Positions 7,699 to 14,278 of a DNA stretch of 16,174 nucleotides are shown piece by piece. Position 1 is the first letter of the stretch; each line of letters opens with the position of its first letter. Position numbers and translations under genes: made by a program. The notes beneath the pieces are model-generated. The model ran no database searches and was not told the DNA's origin. It worked only from the letters and a program-made list of their open reading frames with translations. The DNA comes from Chloroflexota bacterium (GTDB lineage Bacteria > Chloroflexota > Dormibacteria > Aeolococcales > Aeolococcaceae), in contig VBHE01000025.1 in the NCBI GenBank assembly GCA_005889515.1, positions 1-16,174 on the forward strand, read 5' to 3'.

Positions 7699-8831
7699 CT
7701 AGGCCGGGGCCGGGAGCGACGAGCGCAGCTGCGCCACCGCGGCGACGATCGCCGCGGCGGCGCGGTCGACCTCCTCCTCGGTCGTGCCCCGGCCCAGGGT
7801 GCAGCGAAGCGCCCCGCTCGCGAGCCGGGGCGGCAGCCCCATGGCGAGGAGCACGTGGGAGGGCATGTGCGCCCCGCTCGAGCACGCCGATCCCCCGGAG
7901 GCCTCGACCCCGTGCCGGTCGAGGAGGGTGAGGAGCATCTCGGTCTCGATCCCGGCGAAGGCGAAGGTCGCGAAGCTCGGCAGCCGGGGGGCCCCGCGGC
8001 CGGTGAGAACCGCGTCGGGGACGCCCTCGAGCACGGACTCGACGAGCCGTTCCGCGAGCCGGCCGAGGCGCGGCATCTCCCGCCCGCGCTCGTCCTCGAC
8101 CAGGCTCACCGCCGCCGCGAGCCCGGCGATGGCGGCGACGTTCTCGGTGCCGCTGCGGCGGGCCCGCTCCTGGCCGCCGCCGCTCACCTGGGCGGCGATG
8201 ATGGCGCCGCGGCGCAGGTAGAGAGCGCCGGCGCCCTTGGGTCCGTAGACCTTGTGGGCGGTGATCGACGCCATGTCGACGCCGAGCGCGCGCACGTCGA
8301 CGGGGAGCCGGCCCAGCGCCTGGACCGCGTCGGTGTGCACCAGCACCCCGGGGTTGCGCCTCCGCGCCGCCTCGGCGGCGGCGGCGACGTCCTGGACGGT
8401 GCCCACCTCGTTGTTGGCGAGCATCATCGACACCAGCACGGTGTCGTCGCGGACCGCGGCGCCGACCGCCTCGGGGTCGACGACGCCGTGCCCGTCGCAG
8501 GGGACCACGCTCACCTCGCAACGGCGTCGTGCTCGATGGCGGTGACGACGAGGTGGCGGCCCCGATCCGCGTGGCGGTCGAGGGCGCCGCGGATCGCGAG
8601 GTTGTCCGCCTCGCTCCCCCCGGAGGTGAACACGACCTCGGAGGCGGCGCAGCCGAGTGCCGCGGCGACCCGCTCGCGCCCCTCGTCGACGGCGACCCGC
8701 GCCGCCCGGCCGGTGGCATGCGCCGACGAGGGGTTGCCGAAGACCTCGCCGAGGAAGGGAAGCATCGCCGCGCGGACCTCGGGGGCGACCGGGGTCGTCG
8801 CCGCGTGGTCGAGGTAGACCGGCGCGCTCAT
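7699..8831 (-). pseudogene. NifS/IscS-type cysteine desulfurase, frame-disrupted
   Basis: Group I PLP-dependent cysteine desulfurase, which removes sulfur from L-cysteine for Fe-S clusters or tRNA thiolation. The N-terminal piece from ATG 8831 is normal (VYLDHAATTPV, FGNPSSAH, TSGGSEADNLAI, TAIEHDAV with the PLP-stacking His) but then reads AR and stops at 8511. A second frame resumes with EVSVVPCDGHGVVDPEAV and continues to 7699, carrying ANNEVGTVQ, TDAVQA, TAHKVYGPKG with the Schiff-base Lys, and GGSACSSG with the catalytic Cys. About 12 residues of the form LxPxxxLExxGx normally join EHDAV to EVSV. Only 5 nt remain at 8518-8522, so about 34 nt are missing. The catalytic residues are all present, so only the frame is lost. 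No mnmA gene adjoins it. Confidence 0.9.
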
Positions 8832-8840
8832 GATGCGTCC

Positions 8841-8846
8841 AGTGTA
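8841..8846 (-). promoter_or_regulatory. -10 box TACACT before the NifS-type gene
   Basis: TACACT on the minus strand (8846-8841) lies nine bases before the ATG at 8831, in the 36-bp gap after the zinc-ribbon gene. Transcription would start two or three bases before the start codon, so the mRNA would be nearly leaderless. No convincing -35. Confidence 0.4.
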
Positions 8847-8867
8847 GGAGCGCCGCCACGACGCCGG

Positions 8868-9185
8868 TCAGCGGCGGAGGAGGAGCTCCGTCAGCGGCCC
8901 GGTGTGGCTGCGCAGCAACTCGTGGACGTCGAGGACCTCGTCGACGCCGATCGGCGGGCGCGGCGCGCGCAGCGGACCCCGCCGTTGCCGCGCCGGCCGC
9001 GGCCCGTCGCGGCGCACCTTGAGCACGACCACGAAGGTGACCCCGCAGCGCGCGCACCCGACCTGCACGGTGTAGAGCGGGTCCTCGTCCTTCAGCAGGG
9101 TGAGGCGGCAGCCGTCCAGCGTCCTCTGGCACACCGGGCAGTCGTACTCCCCGGCGCGGTCGCGGATGACGGCGAGGATGTCCAC
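8868..9185 (-). CDS. Small zinc-ribbon protein, unknown function
   Basis: 105 residues. Two CxxC knuckles, C16-PV-C19 (EYDCPVCQRTLDGC) and C44-AR-C47 (VGCARCGVTFVVVLKV), are spaced like a four-Cys zinc ribbon, with an extra Cys26. A basic proline/arginine-rich linker (about residues 58-77) and a helical tail (VDEVLDVHELLRSHTGPLTELLLRR) follow. I do not recognise the family. The fold suggests a nucleic-acid- or protein-binding adaptor. The GTG start at 9185 is supported by AGGGAA (9196-9191) five bases upstream. It lies between the isocitrate dehydrogenase-like gene (73 bp upstream) and the NifS-type gene (36 bp downstream) on the same strand. Confidence 0.75.
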   Translation of the reverse strand: MDILAVIRDRAGEYDCPVCQRTLDGCRLTLLKDEDPLYTVQVGCARCGVTFVVVLKVRRDGPRPARQRRGPLRAPRPPIGVDEVLDVHELLRSHTGPLTELLLRR

Positions 9186-9212
9186 CGGCGTTCCCTGCTC
9201 TCGATACGGCTG

Positions 9213-9226
9213 CTCGGCCGAGTATA
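9213..9226 (-). promoter_or_regulatory. -10 box TATACT with overlapping palindrome, candidate operator
   Basis: On the minus strand TATACT (9226-9221) is 5 of 6 to the -10 consensus. It is overlapped by a perfect 10-bp palindrome, CTCGGCCGAG (9213-9222), that would cover the transcription start. A palindrome in that position is a plausible repressor site for the zinc-ribbon gene, whose Shine-Dalgarno lies ~20 bases further on. No clear -35. Confidence 0.4.
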
Positions 9227-9258
9227 GGGCGGTGCGAGATCCGGCTCCGGGATCGGGT

Positions 9259-10338
9259 TCACTCGACCCCGAGCGTCCCCCAGACCTCGAGCTTCGCCCG
9301 CACCCGCTCGACGACCGCGGCGGTGAACTCGTCGGTGAGCGCGTGGCCGCCGAGGTCGGCGGTGCGCACCCCGGAGCGGACCGCCTCGAAGACCGCCTCG
9401 TACACGGCTCGCGAGGCGGTGCGGCAGTCGCGGTCGGGGATGAAGCCGAGCAGCGACGCGGCGGCGAGGATCATCGCCATCGGGTTGGCGACGTTCCTCC
9501 CCTGCAGCGAGGGCGCGGTGCCGTGGGGCGCCTCGGTCATCACCACCCGCGGGGTGGTGTCGCCGGCCTCGAAGCCGAGCAGGATCGACTCGGCCCCGGC
9601 GATGCTGCCGAAGAGCTGGAGGACGAAATCGCTGAGGCAGTCGCCGTCGCGATTGAGCGCGGGGATCACCAGGGAGTCGCCGTCCTGGGCGAGGAGCAGC
9701 GCGTAGGTGGCGTCGATGAGCTGGGGCTCGTAGCCGACGTCGGGATGGCGGGCGGCGGCCGCGTCCATCTCCTCCTTGAGCATCCCCTCGTAGATGGGCG
9801 AGACCGTGTACTTGGGGCCGCCGAAGACCCGCGCGTGGGTGCGCCCGGCCTGGTCGAAGGCGAACTCGGCGACGGTGCGGCAGGTGCCCCGGCTCACGTG
9901 CTCGGTCCGGTAGGCGACCTCCTCGTCCCCGCTGCCCTCGCGCCACTCGCGGGCGCCGTAGGCGTCGTCGACCGCCATCCGCACCACGCTGATCGGCGCG
10001 CTCACCCCGCCGAGCGGGGCCACCCCGGGGATCCTCCGCCCGGTGCGGACGATCACCCGGCCGCCGACCCGCTCGCGAAGGATGGCGTTGGGGCTGCCGA
10101 CGTCGCCGGGGCGCTCCGGGGTGACCGTCGCCGCCTTGATCCCGAACCCGCAGGCGACCATCGCGTCGGCGGCCTCGAGGACGACGCGGTTCTCGGTGGC
10201 GCGGCGATTCCCCAGGGAGAGGTCGAAGCGGCGCAGCTCGAGGTCGACCCCGATCACCGCCGGGTCGAGGACACGCAGCGCCTCCTCGAGCAGCTCCTGC
10301 CCGGTCTGGTCGCCCTCGAGGACGGCGATGGTCGCCAC
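9259..10338 (-). CDS. Isocitrate/isopropylmalate dehydrogenase family protein, IDH-like
   Basis: 359 residues, a beta-decarboxylating dehydrogenase, probably of the NAD(P)-isocitrate dehydrogenase branch. Visible: IAVLEGDQTGQEL at the start; S82-x-N84-x2-L87-R88, the IDH substrate-binding SxNxxLR motif; R98/R101/R102; Arg120 and Tyr127 in VVRMAVDDAYG; Lys176; Asp209; the metal ligands D233 and D237 (GDCLSD); and the coenzyme loop EAPHGTAPSLQGRNVANP. The usual 'REN(T/S)E' segment is replaced by RMAVDD, and the residues after HGTAP are Ser-Leu instead of the Lys-Tyr of NADP enzymes, so substrate and coenzyme are uncertain. GTG 10338 begins six bases after a -10-like TAGGCT, with no Shine-Dalgarno, suggesting a leaderless mRNA. 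Confidence 0.85.
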   Translation of the reverse strand: MATIAVLEGDQTGQELLEEALRVLDPAVIGVDLELRRFDLSLGNRRATENRVVLEAADAMVACGFGIKAATVTPERPGDVGSPNAILRERVGGRVIVRTGRRIPGVAPLGGVSAPISVVRMAVDDAYGAREWREGSGDEEVAYRTEHVSRGTCRTVAEFAFDQAGRTHARVFGGPKYTVSPIYEGMLKEEMDAAAARHPDVGYEPQLIDATYALLLAQDGDSLVIPALNRDGDCLSDFVLQLFGSIAGAESILLGFEAGDTTPRVVMTEAPHGTAPSLQGRNVANPMAMILAAASLLGFIPDRDCRTASRAVYEAVFEAVRSGVRTADLGGHALTDEFTAAVVERVRAKLEVWGTLGVE

Positions 10339-10343
10339 GCGGG

Positions 10344-10349
10344 TAGCCT
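10344..10349 (+). promoter_or_regulatory. -10 box TAGCCT of the membrane protein gene (leaderless)
   Basis: TAGCCT (10344-10349) fits TAnnnT and is followed by six bases (AGCGGG) and the GTG at 10356. The near-symmetric TAGCCTA (10344-10350) thus serves both strands, with only 17 bp between the two start codons. Any -35 on either side would lie inside the opposite gene's coding sequence. Confidence 0.5.
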
Positions 10350-10350
10350 A
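10345..10350 (-). promoter_or_regulatory. -10 box TAGGCT of the IDH-like gene (leaderless)
   Basis: TAGGCT on the minus strand (10350-10345) fits the TAnnnT form of the -10 element. It is followed by six bases and the GTG at 10338, so transcription should start at the codon. It overlaps the divergent -10 at 10344-10349 by five bases. Confidence 0.5.
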
Positions 10351-10355
10351 GCGGG

Positions 10356-10883
10356 GTGATCCCCCGGAGCAGCGCCGGCGACGCCGAGCGGCGACCGACC
10401 GCGCTGCTGCTCGTCTACACCTGGGACCTGCTCCGCGCCATCCTCGCGCTCTTCGGCGCGGTCGCCGCCTTCGGCGACGTGAGCATCGGCAACCGCATCG
10501 TCCACGTGTCGACCGTCGCCCAGGTGCTCACCGCGCTCGCGGCGGCGTCGCTCGCGGCGGCGCTCTTCGTCGTCGGCACCCTCCTCCCCCGGCACGCCGC
10601 CTGGGTGCGCCGCGCCCAGGTCGTGGTGATGGTCATGGACATCGCGATGATCTGGGGCTCGGTGCTCGTCTACGAGGTCGCCGCCCGCGGCGGCATCGAC
10701 ACCACCCCGCTCTTCGGCGCGGCGATCTTCTCCCTCATCGACCTCTCCGCCCTCTTCGCGATGACCGGCCCCCGGGTGAGGGCCTGGTTCACCGAGCCCG
10801 GCCCGGTGCCGCTGTACCTCGGCGGCCTCATCGCCTTCTGGGCAGCGACGAGCGCGGCCTTCGTGTTGCTGAGGAGCTTCTGA
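10356..10883 (+). CDS. Integral membrane protein, about five helices, unknown function
   Basis: 175 residues, mostly hydrophobic. Likely membrane segments: about 16-38 (ALLLVYTWDLLRAILALFG), 52-76, 85-108 (VVVMVMDIAMIWGSVLV), 118-137 and 151-172 (PLYLGGLIAFWAATSAAFV). Short charged turns lie between them (LLPRHAAWVRR, TGPRVRAWFTEPG). There is no signal peptidase site, catalytic motif or family signature that I recognise. GTG 10356 is placed six bases after a TAGCCT -10 element, so the mRNA is probably leaderless. It diverges from the IDH-like gene and converges on the response regulator, with a small hairpin in the 35-bp gap. Confidence 0.75.
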   Translation: MIPRSSAGDAERRPTALLLVYTWDLLRAILALFGAVAAFGDVSIGNRIVHVSTVAQVLTALAAASLAAALFVVGTLLPRHAAWVRRAQVVVMVMDIAMIWGSVLVYEVAARGGIDTTPLFGAAIFSLIDLSALFAMTGPRVRAWFTEPGPVPLYLGGLIAFWAATSAAFVLLRSF

Positions 10884-10898
10884 GAGCGCGACGCTTTT
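10883..10898 (+). terminator. Short hairpin with TTTT after the membrane protein gene
   Basis: Directly after the stop codon, a six-pair stem (bases 83-88 with 92-97 of this hundred, including one G-T pair) closes a CGA loop and runs into the four T's at 10895-10898, two of which pair in the stem. Stem and T-run are both short, so this is at best a weak intrinsic terminator in the convergent gap. Confidence 0.3.
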
Positions 10899-10918
10899 GG
10901 TGCCGGTCAACGAACCCG

Positions 10919-11296
10919 CTACATGCACTCCAGCAGATCGCGGACACAGGCCGACAACCCGGCCAGGTCCAGGGGTTTGCTGAGAACCGCAGCCGCGCCG
11001 AGCTGCTGGGCGCGCTCCTGGCTGCTCACGTCCTCGCGGTCGGCGAGCATGACGATGCCGCCACGGGGGGCCTGGGGGGAGAAGCGGAGCGCCTGGAGGA
11101 GCTCGAGGCCGTCGGTCTCGAGGCTGACGTCGAGGAGGAGCAGGTCGCACGGCCGCTCGCGGAGCTCGGCGCGGACGTCGCGGGCGGTGCGCACCCAGTG
11201 CACCTCGTGCCCGTCGGAGCCGAGCCGGCTCGTCACCACCTGGGCGACGCGGTTCTCGTCCTCGGCGACCACGATGACGCCTCGCACGCTCTCCAC
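10919..11296 (-). CDS. Stand-alone response regulator receiver protein
   Basis: 125 residues, a single CheY-like receiver with no output domain. The acidic pair is Glu12-Asp13 (VVAEDEN), the phospho-acceptor Asp56 (LLLLDVSLETDGLELL), and the conserved Lys107 (LSKPLD). The switch Thr/Ser that normally follows beta-4 is Ala85 (IVMLADRED), which may weaken phosphorylation-coupled switching. Such proteins act as phosphorelay intermediates or bind a target directly; no histidine kinase is in the window. Start chosen at GTG 11296, seven bases after a TACGAT -10 element (leaderless). An in-frame GTG at 11317 lies upstream of that element and would need another promoter. It is divergent from the GlpA-like gene. 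Confidence 0.85.
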   Translation of the reverse strand: MESVRGVIVVAEDENRVAQVVTSRLGSDGHEVHWVRTARDVRAELRERPCDLLLLDVSLETDGLELLQALRFSPQAPRGGIVMLADREDVSSQERAQQLGAAAVLSKPLDLAGLSACVRDLLECM

Positions 11297-11303
11297 CCGG
11301 CGC

Positions 11304-11309
11304 ATCGTA
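11304..11309 (-). promoter_or_regulatory. -10 box TACGAT of the response regulator (leaderless)
   Basis: TACGAT on the minus strand (11309-11304) is followed by seven bases and GTG 11296. It fits TAnnnT, and its position matches the other leaderless starts in the window. No clear -35 at 16-18 bases. Confidence 0.45.
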
Positions 11310-11352
11310 GACGACACCCGTCCGGAGAAGCCGTCGGAGCGGTGGCGGCGGG

Positions 11353-11358
11353 CACAAT
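11353..11358 (+). promoter_or_regulatory. -10-like box CACAAT of the GlpA-like gene (leaderless)
   Basis: CACAAT (11353-11358) is followed by six bases (GCGCCC) and the ATG at 11365. It departs from TAnnnT only at the first base. No Shine-Dalgarno precedes the ATG, supporting a leaderless transcript for the glpA operon. Confidence 0.45.
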
Positions 11359-11364
11359 GCGCCC

Positions 11365-12987
11365 ATGCCCGGCACTCAGCCCTACGACGTGGTCGTCGTC
11401 GGGGGCGGCATCACCGGCGCCGGGGTGGCCCGGGACGCCGCCCTTCGCGGGCTGCGGGTGCTCCTCGTCGAGCAGCGGGACCTCGCCTCCGGGACCACCT
11501 GGGGGAGCAGCGGGATGATCCACGGGGGCATCCGCTACCTCGAGCGCGACTGGGAGACGACCCGGATCTCCTGCCTCGACGGCGGCCACATCCAGCGGAT
11601 CGCCCCGAACCTGCTCTTCCCCGTCGTCTTCCTCATCCCCATCCTCCCCGGGGCGAAGCGGGGGATGGAGACCACCGAGGTGGGGCTCGAGGCGTACGAC
11701 CGCTACCAGCCCTTCAAGGCGGGGCGCCCCCACGTCCGCCTCGACCGCGCCGCGGCGCTGCGGCTCGAGCCCGGGCTCAACCCCGCTCTCGTGGGCGCCC
11801 TGAGCATGGACGAGTGGGGGGTCGACGCCGCCCGGCTCGTCACCCTCAACGCGCTCTCCGCCCGCGAGGCGGGGGCCGAGCTGCGCACCTGGACCGAGGT
11901 CGTGGGCCTCGGCCGCGAGGGCGGTGCGGTGCGCAGCGTGCGGCTGCGCTCCCGCCTCGGAGGCGGCGAGGAGACGGTGGCGGCCCGGGCGGTGTGCAAC
12001 GCCACCGGTCCGTGGGCGTCGGAGCTCTGCGCGATGGCCGGGGTGCGGATGCGGCTGCGTCCCGCCAAGGGGGTCCACCTCATCTACGACCGCCGCATCA
12101 CCAACGTGGCCCTCGCCCTCGAGGCGGTCGACGGTCGCGGCCTGCTCCTGGTGCCGCACGCCAACGCCACCATCCTCGGCACCACCGACGACGACTACTA
12201 CGGCGACCCCGAGCAGCTCGAGGTGACCGAGGACGAGGTCGAGTACATCCTCCAGGCCACCGAGCGCGTCCTCCCCTCGATCCGCACTCATCGCATCGCC
12301 CACGCCAACGCCGCGGTGCGGCCCACCCTCCACGAGTGGCGGCGCTACGAGGACGACCTCACCCGCGACTACCGGGTCGTCGACCACCGCGACGACGGCG
12401 CCGCCGGCCTGGTGAGCATCATCGGCGGCAAGATGTCGATGTTCCGGAAGATGGCCGAGGACACCGTCGACGTGCTCCTGCGGGTGCTGGGACGGCCCCC
12501 GGTCGCCTGCCGCACCCACCTCGTGCCCCTCCCCGGTGGCGGCTCGCCGGTGGACGTGCCCGAGCTCGCCTCCCGCTTCGGCGTCCCCCTCGCGGTCGCC
12601 GCGCGGCTGGCGCTGCGCCACGGCGACGGCGCCGAGACCCTTCTCGAGGGGGCCGCGGCGCCGGAGCGGCAGGCGGTGGTCTGCGAGTGCGAGCCGGTGA
12701 CCCTGGCCGAGGTGCGCCACAGCGTCCGCCACGAGCAGGTGGAGCGGCTCGAGGATCTCTACCGCCGCACCCGCTGCACCGGCGGCGCCTGCCTGGGGAT
12801 GCGCTGCGCCTGGCCGGCGGCTCGGGTGCTGGCCCAGGAGCGGGGTTGGAGCCAGCGCCGCACCGAGGAGGAGGTCCGCGACTTCCTCGACAGCAGATGG
12901 CGGGACCGGCCCGCGGTGCTCCAGGGCGCCGCCGCCGCCCAGGAGGAGCTCTACCGGGGGGCGATGTGCGCGATGGGCGATGTCTGA
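11365..12987 (+). CDS. glpA: Glycerol-3-phosphate dehydrogenase, GlpA type with [2Fe-2S] tail
   Basis: 540 residues, close to E. coli GlpA. It oxidises glycerol-3-phosphate to dihydroxyacetone phosphate with FAD. The N-terminal FAD-binding motif is VVVVGGGITGAGVARDAALRG (about 8-28), followed by LVEQRDLASGTTWGSSGMIHGGIRYLE around the active site; LIPILPGAKRGMETTEVGLEAYDRYQ, the VCNATGPWA segment, GTTDDDYYGDP and SIIGGKMSMFRKMAED complete the DAO domain. The C-terminal BFD-like domain carries C440-E-C442 (VVCECEPVT) and C471-x4-C476 (RCTGGACLGMRC), ligands for a [2Fe-2S] cluster as in the anaerobic GlpA. No GlpB or GlpC gene follows; instead a small Fe-S protein overlaps its stop by 8 bp, suggesting a different electron outlet. 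Start ATG 11365 lies six bases after a CACAAT element. Confidence 0.9.
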   Translation: MPGTQPYDVVVVGGGITGAGVARDAALRGLRVLLVEQRDLASGTTWGSSGMIHGGIRYLERDWETTRISCLDGGHIQRIAPNLLFPVVFLIPILPGAKRGMETTEVGLEAYDRYQPFKAGRPHVRLDRAAALRLEPGLNPALVGALSMDEWGVDAARLVTLNALSAREAGAELRTWTEVVGLGREGGAVRSVRLRSRLGGGEETVAARAVCNATGPWASELCAMAGVRMRLRPAKGVHLIYDRRITNVALALEAVDGRGLLLVPHANATILGTTDDDYYGDPEQLEVTEDEVEYILQATERVLPSIRTHRIAHANAAVRPTLHEWRRYEDDLTRDYRVVDHRDDGAAGLVSIIGGKMSMFRKMAEDTVDVLLRVLGRPPVACRTHLVPLPGGGSPVDVPELASRFGVPLAVAARLALRHGDGAETLLEGAAAPERQAVVCECEPVTLAEVRHSVRHEQVERLEDLYRRTRCTGGACLGMRCAWPAARVLAQERGWSQRRTEEEVRDFLDSRWRDRPAVLQGAAAAQEELYRGAMCAMGDV

Positions 12988-13504
12988 GCGGCCCCGGCTG
13001 CGCCGCGCCGCCGCGCTGAGCCGCCTCGGCGCCCTCTACGGCCGCCACCTCGCCCGCCGGGGCGCGCTCCGGCTGACCCGCCACGGCGCGGACACCGAGG
13101 CGGGCCTCCGGCGCTTCGACGAGCTCTACGGCCCCGCCCGGATCACCGCGCTGAGCGCGGGCGAGCGCGAGCAGCTCGGCGCCCACGGCCGCTGCGTCGC
13201 CTGCGGCCTCTGCGGCTTCGCGGCGCCGCGGGCCGGATACGTCCGCCCCGAGCGCCTGCCCTCCCAGCTCACCCGCAGCCTCCCCGACCTCTGGGTCACC
13301 CGCGACCTCCCCCTCGACGCCGTCGACTGGCGCGCCGCCGCCGCGGTCTGCCCGACCGGGGTGCCGCTGCCCGCGATGCGCGGCTTCGTCCGCGAGCGCC
13401 TCGCCCGGGAGGGGGTCGAGCCCCCGGTGCCGCGCTCCTCGGTGCCCCTGCCCGGCACCGAGCCGCCCACGGCGCCGCCCGCCCCGCCGCCGGTGGTGGG
13501 CTGA
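12980..13504 (+). CDS. Small Fe-S protein coupled to GlpA
   Basis: 174 residues. Helical basic N-terminus (RLGALYGRHLARRGALRLTRHG), then RC72-VA-C75-GL-C78-GFAAP and, 46 residues on, AAAVC124PTGVPLP. A normal 4Fe-4S site is CxxCxxCxxxCP. Here the first site has three Cys but 'AAP' instead of 'CP', while the second has only the terminal 'CP' of such a motif. The four remaining Cys could hold a single cluster. The tail (about 145-174) is proline-rich and probably disordered. ATG 12980 overlaps the glpA stop (ATGTCTGA, 8 bp), so stoichiometric expression with GlpA is likely. I infer an electron-transfer partner of the dehydrogenase replacing GlpC; family membership would need a search. Confidence 0.75.
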   Translation: MSERPRLRRAAALSRLGALYGRHLARRGALRLTRHGADTEAGLRRFDELYGPARITALSAGEREQLGAHGRCVACGLCGFAAPRAGYVRPERLPSQLTRSLPDLWVTRDLPLDAVDWRAAAAVCPTGVPLPAMRGFVRERLAREGVEPPVPRSSVPLPGTEPPTAPPAPPPVVG

Positions 13505-13509
13505 CCACC

Positions 13510-14278
13510 GTGGCCCGGGTGATCGCCGTCGCCAACCAGAAGGGGGGCGTGGGCAAGAGCACCACCACCCAGAACCTCGGTTTCGCCCTCGCCGAGACCG
13601 GCCTGCGGGTGCTCCTCGTCGATCTCGACCCCCAGGCGGCGCTCACGGTGATGTGCGGCGCCGCCCCCGACGGCGACGGTCCCGGTCTCGGCGAGTGCCT
13701 CGACGGCGAGGCGGCGGCCGAGGAGGTGCTCCGCCGCCCGCGCCCGCGGGTGTGGCTGCTCACCGGCTCGGCCCGGCTCGGGGAGGTCGAGCCCACCCTG
13801 GTGACCGCCTCGGCCGGGGGGACGCGGCTGCGCTCCGCCCTCCAGCCGCTGCGCCACCGCTTCGACGCGGTGGTGATCGACTGCCCGCCCAACCTCGGCA
13901 TGCTCACCGTGAACGCGCTCGCGTCCGCCGGCGAGGTGCTGGTGCCCCTCCAGCTCGACTTCCTCGCCCTGGGAGGGATGAAGGCGCTGCTCGGCACCGT
14001 CGAGTCGGTGCGCGCCACCCTCAACCCCGGGCTGCGGGTCGGCGGCATCCTCGGCACCATGCAGCGCGGCCGTGCGGTCCACAGCGAGGAGGTGCTGAGC
14101 CGGGTGCGCGAACGCTTCGGCGGGCTCGTTCTTCGACACCGTGGTGCGCACCTCGGTGCGCTTTCCGGAGGCCAGCGCCGGGGGTGTCTCGATCCTCGAG
14201 TACGATGGTCGCTCCCCCGGTGCCCAGGCCTACCGGCAGCTGGCGGAGGAGGTGCTGCGACGTGCCCCGACGGATTGA
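13510..14278 (+). pseudogene. parA: ParA/MinD-type ATPase, single-base frameshift near the 3' end
   Basis: Deviant-Walker P-loop ATPase of the ParA family, which positions DNA or protein cargo by nucleoid-bound gradients. From GTG 13510: Walker A' NQKGGVGKSTTTQ (9-21) with signature Lys11, LLVDLDPQAALT, and Walker B-like VVIDCPPNLGMLTVNAL, then PLQLDFLALGGMKALL and HSEEVLSRVRERFGG. At 14129-14131 the frame reads V-LRHRGAH, but one frame over the expected end continues FDTVVRTSVRFPEASAGGVSILEY and finishes AEEVLRRAPTD at 14278. One extra T (GTTCTTC for GTCTTC) explains this exactly. Uncorrected, translation runs on to 14487 with a non-homologous tail. It starts 5 bp after the Fe-S gene and overlaps the next gene by 17 bp. 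Confidence 0.88.

Noticed and set aside
7692..7703. CCTAG-CC-CTAGG inverted repeat between the SnoaL-like and NifS-type genes as a bidirectional terminator.
   Set aside because: The symmetry comes from two facing TAG stops with a 2-nt loop; the stem is 5 bp, cannot form a good hairpin and has no T-run.
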